The notes beneath the pieces are model-generated. The model did not search any database. It saw nothing but the letters and a program-made list of their open reading frames with translations, and was not told the origin of the DNA. From Streptomyces agglomeratus (GTDB lineage Bacteria > Actinomycetota > Actinomycetes > Streptomycetales > Streptomycetaceae), in assembly GCF_001746415.1 (NCBI RefSeq), contig NZ_MEHJ01000001.1, positions 8,261,023-8,325,022 of the forward strand: a stretch of DNA of 64,000 nt. Direction: 5' to 3'. Each line of letters opens with the position of its first letter. Position 1 is the first letter of the stretch. Below, piece by piece: positions 45,301-54,368 of this stretch. The position numbers were made by a program, and so were the translations under genes.

Positions 45301-45372
45301 GAAGATCCCCTCAATCAGGGTCAGTTGATGGTTTTTCGGCCGGTTCTTCGTTCCCCCGACCTCGCGATAACT

Positions 45373-45401
45373 ACAGTACACGCTAAAACGCGAATACGCA
45401 A
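45373..45401 (-). promoter_or_regulatory. Promoter, -35 TTGCGT, 17 bp, -10 TACTGT
   Basis: On the minus strand TTGCGT (45396-45401) is followed after 17 bp by TACTGT (45373-45378), 73 bp before the ATG at 45300. The region around the -35 (ATGTTGCGTATTCG) is shared with the promoter at 8866-8894. The A/T-rich spacer stands out from the surrounding DNA. Confidence 0.65.
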
Positions 45402-45661
45402 CATCAGAACGGGATCACCCCCACACTGTGAATGGGTGCGGCGGTGGCACCGGATGGGCGTCAGCGAGGACGGGTGGGCTGTCCCTGCTCATGCTGCCGA
45501 GTGATAGTGATCTTGGCTGTCACGAGGTGTCCAAGCTGCTGCCATCAGGCGCCCATCGCGAGGATGGCTGGCTGACATGGGCGTGCCTGTTCACACGGCG
45601 CACGCTGCGATGTGTCGGCCTCATGGGCCTTCCCCCGTGAAGGTGGGCACGCGGTTATTGA

Positions 45662-46107
45662 TCACGCGGCAAGCGTGAGTTTATCGGTGTGGTGTCGGCG
45701 TTCGTATTCGTCGGGGCTGAGGTGGCCGTTGGCGGAGTGCCGGCGGCGGGTGTTGTAGCGGGTCAGCCAGGCAAAGACGGTCCTGCGGCAGGTGCGGGCG
45801 TCACCGTAGTCATGGGCGCCCCGGAGGGTCTCGCGTTTGAGGGAGGCGTGGAAGCTGTTGCGATGGTCGTCAACGAACTGGAAGCGGCTCATCACCAGTT
45901 CGTCTCTCCGGCGAAATACTTGGCCGCCTTGCGCAGGATGTCCCGCTCGGTGGCGAGCTTGCGCTCACTTGCCTCGAGCTCGGCCACCCGGGCCTCCAGC
46001 TGCCGCACCCGCTCGTTCGGATCAGCGGACGGCGCCGCCTCCCGAGGCTGGGCGCCCGGCTTCGCAGCCGCGGCGGTTACGCCACGGCGTTCGCGGTCCC
46101 GCAGCAC
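45662..46107 (-). pseudogene. IS3-family remnant: orfA 3' part and deleted orfB
   Basis: The first frame (46107-45892) is the coiled-coil end of an IS3 OrfA (ERVRQLEARVAELEASERKL, then KAAKYFAGETNW). A second frame starts MSRFQFVDDHRN, the usual OrfB start, but jumps directly to SFHASLKRETLRG and RYNTRRRHSANGHLSPDEYE, the OrfB end. The integrase core of some 200 residues is gone. Further orfA sequence (EVSAQAKRLG) upstream of 46107 is out of phase. Confidence 0.8.
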
Positions 46108-46162
46108 CCACTCCCTAGCCGCTTAGCCTGCGCGCTCACCTCCAGGCCGGCAGAAGCATGCC

Positions 46163-46230
46163 CAGCGAGGCCGGGGCGCTGCGCACCCCTCGGGCGCAGC
46201 GAGGCCGGGATGCTGCGCACCCCTCGGGGC
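46163..46230. repeat. Two 34-bp direct repeats
   Basis: CAGCGAGGCCGGG-(GC/AT)-GCTGCGCACCCCTCGGG occurs twice in tandem with period 34 (46163 and 46197). No function is evident. Confidence 0.7.
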
Positions 46231-46700
46231 GACGCCGACCGCACGCTGGTGGCCGGCAGCCGGGTGCTCTTCGACGTCACCCTCGACGCCGCGGGAGTCC
46301 GAGCCGACAACATCCGACAGGCTGCCGGACCGGGCTGTCCGCCGCTCGAGGGACCGGGAGGTGAGAAGGCCGCGCGCCCGCAGGCCGGCTAGCTCGTCCA
46401 CTGCAATGGTGCAAGACGCTCCCCGTCCCGAGGGGTCTGGTCCGTCGCCGTGCCAGGCCCCTCGCACCCGTCCGGCTGGGTGACGTGGCATAGGCACTCA
46501 AAGACCGACGCCGGGGCGTGCCTGTGCGTGGCGGATGGTTTTCGACGGGGAGTGGGTGGGAGGCACTGGCTCGTCCGAAGTGTCGTGGTGCAGCTGTCGA
46601 TTTGCCAGAACACGGATCGTCCCAGGCGCGTGGGGGCGGCGGCTGAATGGCCTGGGGGCCTTCGGCGGTAGCTGCCCTGCGGCGTTGGTTGTTGTTGTGG
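46231..46700. other. Gene-free stretch between IS3 remnant and tnpB
   Basis: No convincing gene. A plus-strand frame around 46210-46392 (GDADRTLVAGSRVLFDVTLD) looks partly protein-like and may be a gene fragment. The right part should be the sequence flanking the TnpB element's right end and hence its presumptive guide and target side. Confidence 0.35.
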
Positions 46701-46704
46701 GACG

Positions 46705-46747
46705 CCCGGGGATCGCTCCCCGGGGGTGGCACCGGCGTCAGCCGGTG
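46705..46747 (-). ncRNA. Candidate reRNA (omega RNA) hairpins at the tnpB 3' end
   Basis: Two adjacent hairpins overlap the tnpB stop: CCCGGGGA/TCCCCGGG (46705-46724) and CACCGGC-GTCA-GCCGGTG (46730-46747). In IS200/IS605-type elements the guide RNA covers the gene's 3' end and the right end of the element, with the guide just outside. Position and structure fit; the exact ends are unknown. Confidence 0.4.
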
Positions 46748-48522
46748 TCTTCTCGCTTCAACGCCCCTTGCCCGGGAGCCTTGCGGACTCTGGGACTTGC
46801 AGGGGCTCGGCGAGCGTTTTGGGTCTCCCCCCTATCGGAGGCGACCGTCTTGAGCTGTCTGCGCGCCGCGTCAACGATGTTCGCGGCACTGTTCTCGTGT
46901 CGGTGTACGGCCGCACCGCACGAAGGGCAGTGGAACTGGCTGCACGATGGGTCGGAGCTTGGGTTTCGCTCCTTGCACTTCGCGCAGGTGGCGATGACGG
47001 GCTCGCCCTGGTCGAGGACGACGAGCTGCGAGCCGTACCAGGCGGTCTTGTATGCGAGTTTCTTGCGCAGGCTGCCCAGGCCGGCGTCCAGGAGATGCCG
47101 GTTGAGACGGGCCTTTGCCTTAACGTTTTTGCCGGGCTTGTCCCGGGTGCCCTTGGCCGATGTGGTGAGAGCGGTGAGGTCCAGGTCTTCGATCGCCACG
47201 TGCGTGAACCCGGTGGCCAGCTTCTTGGACAGGCCGTGCAGGAACGAGGCGCGTCGCACCGTGATCTGCTGGTGGACGCGGGAGACCCGGGCGGTGGCCT
47301 TCCTCCACCGCCCCGACCCCTGTTGGCAACGGGACATCGCACGCTGGGCCTTCGAGAGCTTGGCCAGGCTGTCGGCGAGTAGACGGGGGTACTGCACGAG
47401 GGCGGGGTCGGCCGGGTCGGCCGGGTCGAGGGGGCTGGACAAGGCGGCCAGGTTGCGGGAGCCGAGGTCGACGCCGACGAGCCCGCCGGCGCGCTGGCGG
47501 GCGGTGGGGCGGCCGATCTGCTCGACGCGTCCGCCGTTCTCGGCGGCCTTCTCGGCCTGGGCACGGCTCAGGTACGGGGTGCGGATGCCGTCGTCGTGGA
47601 CGTGCTCCCACAGCACGGGCGCGTCCTGCTGCACCTTGGCCAGCACGGAGGCGTACCAGCGGTGGCCGCCGCGGGTGACGGTCACGGACTGGATGACGGC
47701 CTGCCCGCGCTCTACGAGCCGCGCGAGGCGCTTGCCGGAGTCGTGGATGCGGATGCTGCCCAGGCCTGGCATCACCAGGCGCCGGTAGCCCTCCAGGCGG
47801 ATGATCGGCCTCTTCACGTCGTGGAAGAGAGCAAACGATTCTGCGTGGCCTTTCTTCTTGAAGCGGGGGTATCCGTGGCGCTGGCCGGCGCGGCGGCCGG
47901 CGAGCGAGTCCTGCCAGTACTTCCAGGCGACCTGGGCGCGGTCGAAGCCGGAGGTGAAGCAGTAGACGTTGACCTCCCTCCACCAGGGGCTTCCGCCTTC
48001 CTCCTTGGGCAGGTCCCGTTCCATCCGCCACAGGGCGCTGGTGTCGGTGGCGTTCGGCGTGCGGAAACCGGCACTGAACGCCTTGGCCTTGAGCGCGTTG
48101 ACCGTGGCACGGCCTTCGGTCAGGAGCTCGCGTTCACGGCTGGTACCGGCGGCGTCCGCGCGGGCGGCGGCCAGCTGGCGGACGAGGGCCTCCTGCCCGG
48201 CCGGGGGCTGCATCGCGGGCAGCGGCGGCTTGCCGGCGAGGATGAGCGTGAGGCTCTTGCGGTGGTGGTCCCACACCTTGATGCGGTCGGTGAGCTCGGC
48301 GCCGTCGGCCTTGATCCGCTCCTTCGCCTCGGCTTCACTCAGCCCCGCCTCGAGGTAGGCGGCCCGGCGGTCGGCCCATGCCTGGTGGGCCTGGGTCTTC
48401 TTGGCCACGGCGTAGTTGTAGGCCCACCGGCAAGCGCCGGCATAGCGGGACAGGGCGGCGCGCTCGGCATCGGAGGGGTCCAGGGTGAACCGGTACGCCC
48501 GCAACACCTCTGTTCCGGGCAT
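46738..48522 (-). CDS. tnpB: TnpB-family RNA-guided nuclease-like protein with altered RuvC-III residue (594 aa)
   Basis: ATG 48520-48522 (MPGTEVLRAYRFTLDPSD) was chosen because the family starts there; the open frame upstream belongs to an interrupted regulator gene. Landmarks are YAGACRWAYNYAVAKK, GVDLGSRNLAAL (first RuvC Asp), HVAIEDLDLTAL (Glu) and a zinc ribbon CAKCKE then FHCPSCGAAV. In most TnpB proteins the last motif is HRDENAAxNI; here it is HRHENSAANI, so the third catalytic Asp is His. The nuclease may be inactive. No TnpA gene is nearby. Confidence 0.88.
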   Translation of the reverse strand: MPGTEVLRAYRFTLDPSDAERAALSRYAGACRWAYNYAVAKKTQAHQAWADRRAAYLEAGLSEAEAKERIKADGAELTDRIKVWDHHRKSLTLILAGKPPLPAMQPPAGQEALVRQLAAARADAAGTSRERELLTEGRATVNALKAKAFSAGFRTPNATDTSALWRMERDLPKEEGGSPWWREVNVYCFTSGFDRAQVAWKYWQDSLAGRRAGQRHGYPRFKKKGHAESFALFHDVKRPIIRLEGYRRLVMPGLGSIRIHDSGKRLARLVERGQAVIQSVTVTRGGHRWYASVLAKVQQDAPVLWEHVHDDGIRTPYLSRAQAEKAAENGGRVEQIGRPTARQRAGGLVGVDLGSRNLAALSSPLDPADPADPALVQYPRLLADSLAKLSKAQRAMSRCQQGSGRWRKATARVSRVHQQITVRRASFLHGLSKKLATGFTHVAIEDLDLTALTTSAKGTRDKPGKNVKAKARLNRHLLDAGLGSLRKKLAYKTAWYGSQLVVLDQGEPVIATCAKCKERNPSSDPSCSQFHCPSCGAAVHRHENSAANIVDAARRQLKTVASDRGETQNARRAPASPRVRKAPGQGALKREDTG

Positions 48523-48539
48523 CGTCACGGCCGCGGGGC

Positions 48540-48565
48540 CGGGCCCTGGCCCTGGCCCTGCAGGA
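48540..48565. repeat. CCCTGG tandem at the left end of the TnpB element
   Basis: GGCCCTGGCCCTGGCCCTG lies between the tnpB start and the remnant of the interrupted regulator gene. It probably marks the element's left end. Confidence 0.4.
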
Positions 48566-48682
48566 TTGGATTTCGCCGCCACGCGCGGTGTACCTCCGGT
48601 TCCAAGTCGCTGTGCTGGACCGCAGGTTGCCATGGGGTAAGGGCTGCTGGTGACGCGCCATACCGTCGTGTTCGTCGGGCAG
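48566..48682 (-). pseudogene. 5' end of an XRE/DUF5753 gene cut by the TnpB element
   Basis: On the minus strand the sequence runs: upstream region with CCGTCGTGTTCGTCGGGCAG (reverse of the copy at 48845-48864), ribosome site GGAGGT, then GTGGCGGCGAAATCCAATCC, encoding VAAKSNP. The intact regulator at 48943 starts VAANSNP with the same leader. The homology stops after AATCC, where the TnpB element begins. The element therefore inserted seven codons into a paralogue. Confidence 0.65.
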
Positions 48683-48864
48683 GTGAAAAAGACTCTTACA
48701 CTGGCATTTGCCTCCAGCTCAAGGGATGCAAGCACCTTCGCTGACACGTGAAGCAAGCACGCGTGCCCGTTTTTGGTCACTCCCGGTAGAAACGCATGGC
48801 GGTTCCTGTTGCGAGGCAAATGACGAAGTCACAGTCCGCTTTGGCTGCCCGACGAACACGACGG
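48663..48864. repeat. 20-bp inverted repeats of two divergent regulator leaders
   Basis: CCGTCGTGTTCGTCGGGCAG at 48663-48682 has its exact reverse complement at 48845-48864. Each lies about 80-100 bp upstream of a VAAxSNP start codon, pointing away from each other. They are likely promoter or operator parts of two divergent paralogous regulator genes. Confidence 0.7.
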
Positions 48865-48942
48865 CATGGCACATGATCAACAATCCCTGCTCCATGGCAA
48901 TCTGCGGTCCAGCACGATGACTTGGACCGGAGGTGGACCGCC

Positions 48943-49851
48943 GTGGCGGCGAACAGCAATCCCACCGTCAGAAAGCGCCGCCTGGGAGCCGAGTTCCGCC
49001 GGCTCCGTCAGGCCAGCGGGCTGACGAGTAAAGAGGCGGCCGAGCGGCTCATGGTCTCCCAGCCCAAGATCAGCCACCTGGAAAACGGCCGCCGCGCCAT
49101 CAACCCCCGCGACGTACGCGATCTATGCGCGATCTACGGAGTGACGGACCAGCAGGTTATCGACTCACTCATGCGGATGGCCAAGGAATCCGGACAGCAG
49201 GGCTGGTGGAACGTCTACGGTGACATTCCCCAGAGCGTCTACGTCGGCCTGGAGCAGGACGCCGCCACCGTCCACGCATACGAGCCCATGGCGATCCCCG
49301 ACCTGCTGCAGACCCCCGCCTACGCCCACGCAGTCATCGGGGAGACCAGCCCTCTGCTCACTGCCGGACAGGCCGCCACACGCCTCAGGGTGCGGCTACG
49401 CCGCCAGCACCGGATCTACGACCCGGCCTGCCCGCTGCGCCTGTGGGTCGTCCTGGACGAATCCGCGCTGCGCCGCGTCGTCGGCAGCCCGGAGATCATG
49501 GGCGAACAACTGGAGCACCTGAACACACTCGGCGCGGAGCCCCACATCACCGTGCAGGTCCTCCCCTACACCGTGGGCGCCCACCCGGGCTTCGCAGGAC
49601 GATTCTGCATCCTGAGGTTCGCCGACAGCCCCGAGGCAGTGGTGCACCTGGAACGCTTCACCAGCGATCTCTACCTGGAGAAACCCTCCGACGTGCAGCA
49701 CTACAACGTGATGTACGACCACCTCCAGGCCCAGGCTCTCGACCCTGACAGCAGCCGCGACTTCATCACCGACGTCCGTGGTCGCGGTGGGAAGCCACTT
49801 TTCCTTAAGGACAACCCCCATGAGCTCGCCGCAGGGTATCGAAGTCCCTGA
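48943..49851 (+). CDS. XRE-family regulator with DUF5753 (302 aa)
   Basis: GTG 48943 has GGAGGTGG nine bases upstream. Residues 10-70 form an XRE helix-turn-helix (GAEFRRLRQASGLTSKEAAE, MVSQPKISHLENGRRAI). The C-terminal two-thirds is DUF5753 (QSVYVGLEQDAATVHAYEP, LLQTPAYAHAVI, RFCILRFADSPEAVVHLERF). In Streptomyces such regulators are often paired with a small DUF397 protein; here the partner is a kinase-like gene overlapping the 3' end by 32 bases. Two damaged paralogues of the same gene occur at 48566 and 57228. Confidence 0.92.
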   Translation: MAANSNPTVRKRRLGAEFRRLRQASGLTSKEAAERLMVSQPKISHLENGRRAINPRDVRDLCAIYGVTDQQVIDSLMRMAKESGQQGWWNVYGDIPQSVYVGLEQDAATVHAYEPMAIPDLLQTPAYAHAVIGETSPLLTAGQAATRLRVRLRRQHRIYDPACPLRLWVVLDESALRRVVGSPEIMGEQLEHLNTLGAEPHITVQVLPYTVGAHPGFAGRFCILRFADSPEAVVHLERFTSDLYLEKPSDVQHYNVMYDHLQAQALDPDSSRDFITDVRGRGGKPLFLKDNPHELAAGYRSP

Positions 49852-50746
49852 CGCCCTGGTCGCGTCGTACACGAGGAACGGTGGTGAAGAGGAACGCACC
49901 TGGATCGCCCGGCTGCCCGCGCTGGTGGCAGAGCTGCTCGACCGATGGCAACTGGAGCGCGACGGCGGCACCGGGTCCGGCGAGGCCTCACTGGTGGTGC
50001 CGGTGCGGCGCCGCACGGACGACACCCGCGCCGCGCTCAAACTCCAGATGCCCCGCGAGGAGACGACCGCCGCGCTGATCGGGCTGCGGGCGTGGAACGG
50101 CGACGGCATCGTGCGGCTGCTCGACCACGCCCCGGAGAGCGGCGCCGTGCTGCTGGAACGCCTGGACGGCTCACGCACCCTGGCTTCCGTCGAGGACGAC
50201 GACGTGGCCATGAGCGCCTTGGCCGGACTCATGGCCCGGCTGCACTCCGTCCCGGCGGCCGAAGGCCTGCGTGGCCTCGGTGACGTCGCGCGCGACATGC
50301 TGGCGTCCGTGCCGGCGGCCGTCGCCACCCTGCCGGATCCCGAGGACCAGCGTCGGCTGCACGGCTGGGCGTCGGCAGTCACCGAGCTGGCCGGCGAGCC
50401 CGGCGACCGGATGTTGCACTGGGACCTGCACTACGACAACGTGCTCGCCGCCGAGCGCGAGCCGTGGCTGGCCATCGACCCCGAACCCCTCGTCGGCGAT
50501 CCGGGCTTCGACCTGTGGCCGGCGCTGGATACCGGCTGGGAGAAACTCCACGCCACCGGGGACGCTCCCCGGGCGGTGCGGCGCCGCTTCGACCTGCTGA
50601 CCGAGGCGCTCGCGCTGGACCGCCAGCGCGCGGCCGGCTGGACCCTGGCCCGGCTGCTGCAGAACACACTGTGGGACATCGAGGACGGGCGGACCACCAT
50701 CGCTCCCTCCCAGACCGCCGTGGCCGAGGCGCTGCCCCACCACTGA
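49820..50746 (+). CDS. Streptomycin/hydroxyurea phosphotransferase-like (APH) kinase (308 aa)
   Basis: The start ATG 49820 (MSSPQGIEVPDALVASY) has AAGGA upstream and lies inside the regulator's end. The domain layout is of the APH(6)/hydroxyurea kinase group: WQLERDGGTGSGEASLVVPV, RAALKLQMP with the ATP-binding Lys, MLHWDLHYDNVLA (catalytic HxDLHxxN) and WLAIDPEPLVGDPGFDL (metal-binding Asp). Such enzymes phosphorylate aminoglycosides or related molecules; the substrate is not known. Coupling to a DUF5753 regulator suggests joint control. Confidence 0.88.
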   Translation: MSSPQGIEVPDALVASYTRNGGEEERTWIARLPALVAELLDRWQLERDGGTGSGEASLVVPVRRRTDDTRAALKLQMPREETTAALIGLRAWNGDGIVRLLDHAPESGAVLLERLDGSRTLASVEDDDVAMSALAGLMARLHSVPAAEGLRGLGDVARDMLASVPAAVATLPDPEDQRRLHGWASAVTELAGEPGDRMLHWDLHYDNVLAAEREPWLAIDPEPLVGDPGFDLWPALDTGWEKLHATGDAPRAVRRRFDLLTEALALDRQRAAGWTLARLLQNTLWDIEDGRTTIAPSQTAVAEALPHH

Positions 50747-51029
50747 ACACTTCACCACCGAGCACGACACGCCACCAACCCGCCCCAAACCCAACATGAG
50801 CGCCTTGACGAAAGACATAGACCCCCCCGCCATACCCCAGCGCCACCCACACCCGCGCCCGGTGCGCGTCCCGCACCCGGTGCACCAGCACCACAGCCGC
50901 GCGCCGCGCCTCACCGATCGCCGCGCGCAGCTGCTCGGTCAGCCGTACCGCATCCACCCGGCCCACCGGTTCCAGCGCCGGGCCCCTGACCTGGTTCGTC
51001 CGAGAAAGCCACAGTTCCATGGTGCTCCG

Positions 51030-51225
51030 TAAGTTGTTAGGCGGCCCGGGAGGGCCGGGTGTGGCTTATGGTTCTCTGCCTTCAGTGGCTTCCGAGGAGT
51101 GGCCGCCCGGCTCTCCGGGGCGCCCTGGCTGCTGATTGAGATGTGCGCTTCGGTCGCTTTTTACGGAGATGACAGCGGGGTGTTCCTCGGGCCGACGGCA
51201 TGCTGTTCGGAGCGAGGAGGGGCGA
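51030..51225 (+). ncRNA. Candidate IS110 left end / bridge-RNA region
   Basis: About 195 bp between the end of the preceding region and the IS110 start codon have no gene and contain several GC hairpins, such as GGCCCGGGAGGGCC and the GGCGCC-type pairs. IS110-group elements express a structured RNA from this side of the recombinase gene that pairs with target and donor. The call rests on position only. Confidence 0.3.
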
Positions 51226-52427
51226 GTGAGCGAGCGACGGGACCATGCCTGGGCCGGCATCGACGCGGGCAAGGGGCATCACTGGGCGGCGGCGGTCGAT
51301 GAGACCGGTGCGACGCTGTGGTCGAAGAAGGTCGACAACGACGAGTCGGCGATCCTGACCGCCATGGGCGAGATCCTGGACCTGGCCGACGAGGTCCACT
51401 GGGCGGTGGACATCTCCGGCACGTCCTCCGCACTCCTGCTGGCCCTGCTCGCGGCCCACGGCCAGCAGGCCGTCTACGTGCCCGGCCGCACGGTCAACCG
51501 CATGTCGGGCGCTTACCGGGGCGAGGCGAAGACCGACGCTCGCGACGCCTACGTCATCGCCGAAACCGCCCGCAACCGCCGGGACTTCGCGGCGATCGAC
51601 GTGCCGGCCCAGCTGGCCGCCGACCTCGCACTGCTGACCGCTCACCGCTCCGACCTGGTGGCCGACCGAGTCCGGATGATCAACCGTCTTCGCGACACGC
51701 TGACTGGCGTCTTCCCCGCGCTGGAGCGGGCCTTCGACTACAGCTCGCAGAAGGGCGCGCTGGTCCTGCTGACGGGCTACCAGACGCCCGCCGCGATCCG
51801 CGGTCGCGGCCGGGCAAGGCTGACGGCCTGGCTGGCCAACCGCAGCGTGCGCGGCGCCGACGCGGTCGCAGCGACCGCCTTGGAGGCGGCCCAGGCCCAG
51901 CAGACTGCGCTGCCCGGCGAGAACGTCGCCGCTCAGATCGTGGCCGACCTGGCGGGGCACATCCTGGCCCTGGACGACCGGCTGAAGCGGATCGACCAGC
52001 AGATCCGCGAGACGTTCCGAAGCCATCCGCAGGCGGAGATCATCGAGTCCCTGCCCGGCATGGGACCGATCCTCGGCGCCGAGTTCGTCGTCGCCGCCGG
52101 CGATCTCACGGCCTACGCCGACGCCGGGCATCTCGCCTCGGCGGCCGGGCTGGTGCCCGTCCCGCGCGACTCCGGCCGCCGGACCGGCAACATGCACCGG
52201 CCAAAGCGCTACAGCCGCCGCCTGCGCAGGGTGTTCTACATGTCCGCACAGACCAGCATGATGCGCGAGGGGCCGAACCGGGACTTCTACCTCAAGAAGC
52301 GCGGCGAGGGTTGCAAACACGTACAAGCCGTCATCGCCCTGGCCCGGCGCCGGGCCAGCGTCCTGTGGGCTCTCCTGCGCGACAACCGGGTCTTCACCCC
52401 GAGCTGCCAGTCGCGCAAGCGGCTTGA
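51226..52427 (+). CDS. IS110-family recombinase, frameshift near the 3' end
   Basis: GTG 51226 (VSERRDHAWAGIDAGKGHHW) has GGAGGGG upstream. The RuvC-like N-terminus (AGIDAGKGHHW, VDISGTSS, KTDARDAYVIAE) and the C-terminal part with SLPGMGPILGAEFVVAAGD, LVPVPRDSGRRTG and RRLRRVFYMSAQTS are intact. After RDNRVFTP the frame shifts: the expected ending ELPVAQAA-stop is in the next phase and ends at 52427, while the original frame runs on to 53028. One base seems missing near 52397. Confidence 0.88.
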
Positions 52428-53189
52428 CTTCATCATTGAGACTCCCCGTGAGCCCGGCATGGCAGAGGGCGCGAGGGGCACACCCGTCGCCAGGCAGGAA
52501 GAGGGGGCGAGAGCCCTGAGGGGCAGGGCCTCGCAACGCGGATCCGTGGGGGGCGGATATGTACACACGCGTCGCAGGAACCAGCGACCAGCACGCATCT
52601 GGGTCACTGTTTCCCGGAATGCCCTGTCTCCGAGCCGCGTGGGTCCCGGCTTGCTGGGGGCGTGTCTTGTGGGCATCCGGGTTACCCGGCTCTGGGGTGG
52701 GGCGGCTTGGGGTGGGGGCCCCGCTCCGTTGGGGCCCCCACAGCGCGCAATCCGAAATCCGCGAATGGCACGCTTCGACCGGCTCAACATCGAGGGTGGG
52801 TCCCGGGTTACGGGCCGGTCGGGTGAAGCGTGGTGGGCGGCGCCGTTTCGGTCGGGGCAGGGTCGTTGGGGGTGGGGCATGCTGACGAGCAGGTGCCTGT
52901 GGTGGCGCCGGCAGGCCAGCGTGGTGCGGGGCCATCCCTCCACCCTCCGTCCTCGCACCACGCTGTACGGGCCGGTGCTCCCGTACCACGGCTGCATCCG
53001 GATGATGTGGGCGCTTTGGGCACCGTGATGTCTTGGCGGGTCGAGGGTGGGCAAGTACGAAGGCCCGGTGAGCCGGCCCCGGTAGGCGGAGAACCCCGGG
53101 TCGGCCACGTTGAGAAGCAGAGCATCGTGCGGACGCTGTTCGCCTTGGGTGCTCGCGGTGTGGGGCAGCGGGCAGTTCGGCACGAGGAG
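52428..53189. other. Gene-free stretch between IS110 and the SpoIIE gene
   Basis: About 760 bp without a convincing gene: open frames on both strands have random-like, Arg/Pro/Gly-rich translations. It holds the IS110 right end near 52430-52450 and a perfect hairpin at 52712-52741. Confidence 0.5.
52712..52741. terminator. Perfect 11-bp GC hairpin
   Basis: GTGGGGGCCCC (52712-52722) pairs exactly with GGGGCCCCCAC (52731-52741) around an 8-nt loop. It lies between the IS110 gene and the convergent SpoIIE gene and may terminate transcription from either side. Confidence 0.5.
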
Positions 53190-54368
53190 TTATTCGAGGA
53201 CGGCGAGGTGGTCGGCGGAGGCGCCGCGCCATTCGATCAGGAAGATGGTTGCGTCGTCGCTGGTGCGTTGGCCGCGTTCTTGTTTGAGGGCGCGGGAGAG
53301 AAACAGAGCTGCGGCGCGGATTTCTTGGTCCGGGTGTGCGTTGATGCAGCGGATGAGGCGTTCTTCGCCGAAGGGTTCGCCGTCGGCGTCGCGTTCCTCG
53401 ATGATGCCGTCGGTGTAGCAGAGAACCCGGTCGCCGCGCTGGAGTTGGTACTGGGTGATCGTAGGGAGTTCGCCGCCGAAGCCGACCGGCAGGGTGGTGG
53501 GGCCTTCCAGCTGCCGGGCGACCTCATGGTTGCGGATCAGTATCGGTGCGGGATGGCCGGCGTTGACCCACTGCAGGCGGCCGGTGATGACGTCCAGGTC
53601 CATCATCTGCGCGGTGACAAAATGATCGGGCCCGAACTGCTCGGCGATGGCCCGGTCCATGAACGCGTACTTCTGGGCCAGGTCGATGCCGGAGCGTCTG
53701 GCGTGGCGATAGGCGCCGACGGCGACGGTCGCCATGGTGGCGGCGTCCAGCCCATGGCCCATCGCGTCGATGACGGCCGCGTGCAGGATGTTGTCGTTGA
53801 GGGCGTAGTCGAAGCTGTCGCCGGCGATGTTGTAGGCGGGTTCGAGGGCCCCGGACACGGCGACCTGCGGTACGGACATCGTCAATGGCGGCAGCAGGGA
53901 CCACTGCATCTCCGCGGCCACGCTCATCGGTTCGCGGCGCCGGGCCTGGAAGAACCGGTCGGTATACGCGTGCTTGGTGACCAGCATGTCGGCGACCAGG
54001 CCGGCGAGTCTGCGCAGCAGGCGCCGGTCGTCGTCATCGACGGTGTCCAGGGTGAGGGCCATGACGCCCACCTCGTCGCTGCCGTCCAGCAACGGCAGAT
54101 ACACCCGCACGCCGTCGGCCTGCCGCACCTCGACAGCGGTGGCACGCAGGAAGGCGGTCCCGGCCGGCGAATCAGCGATCACCTCGGGCTCACCCACGAT
54201 CAGCCTCTTGCCCGGCAGCGGCACGAGCAGTTCCTGCGCATAGTCCTGCAGAAGGATCGAGACCCCGCGGCCACCCACCATGGCCACTTCCTCCGCGATC
54301 AGCGGAGCGATCAACTGCGGCGGCATCTCGTGCGCCCGATCCAGCAACACCCCCAAATAGCCGCTCAC
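53190..54368 (-). CDS. GAF-like sensor + SpoIIE-type PP2C phosphatase (392 aa)
   Basis: GTG 54366-54368 (VSGYLGVLLDRAHEMPP) follows GGAGGGG by six bases and gives the natural start. The first 170 residues resemble a GAF sensor (RGVSILLQDYAQELLVPLPG, RRLLRRLAGLVADMLV). The PP2C part has the metal-binding motifs AGDSFDYAL, VIDAMGHGLDAATMA, VNAGHPAPIL, VLCYTDGIIEERDADGEPFG and SDDATIFLIEW. SpoIIE-like phosphatases act on anti-anti-sigma factors in stress and development; no partner is encoded next to it. Confidence 0.92.
   Translation of the reverse strand: MSGYLGVLLDRAHEMPPQLIAPLIAEEVAMVGGRGVSILLQDYAQELLVPLPGKRLIVGEPEVIADSPAGTAFLRATAVEVRQADGVRVYLPLLDGSDEVGVMALTLDTVDDDDRRLLRRLAGLVADMLVTKHAYTDRFFQARRREPMSVAAEMQWSLLPPLTMSVPQVAVSGALEPAYNIAGDSFDYALNDNILHAAVIDAMGHGLDAATMATVAVGAYRHARRSGIDLAQKYAFMDRAIAEQFGPDHFVTAQMMDLDVITGRLQWVNAGHPAPILIRNHEVARQLEGPTTLPVGFGGELPTITQYQLQRGDRVLCYTDGIIEERDADGEPFGEERLIRCINAHPDQEIRAAALFLSRALKQERGQRTSDDATIFLIEWRGASADHLAVLE

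Noticed and set aside
48523..48819. Longer start for tnpB
   Set aside because: The extra 99 codons cover the leader and first codons of an interrupted XRE/DUF5753 gene, and TnpB proteins begin near MPGTEVLRAYRF.
50379..51020. Minus-strand gene starting at ATG 51018-51020 (MELWLSRTNQVRGPALEPVG)
   Set aside because: The first 90 residues look partly protein-like and GGAG precedes the ATG, but the frame then runs antisense into the phosphotransferase gene. At most a gene fragment; too weak to annotate.
52428..53028. C-terminal 200 residues of the IS110 reading frame
   Set aside because: They are a read-through caused by a frameshift; the normal IS110 ending is present in the neighbouring phase at 52427.
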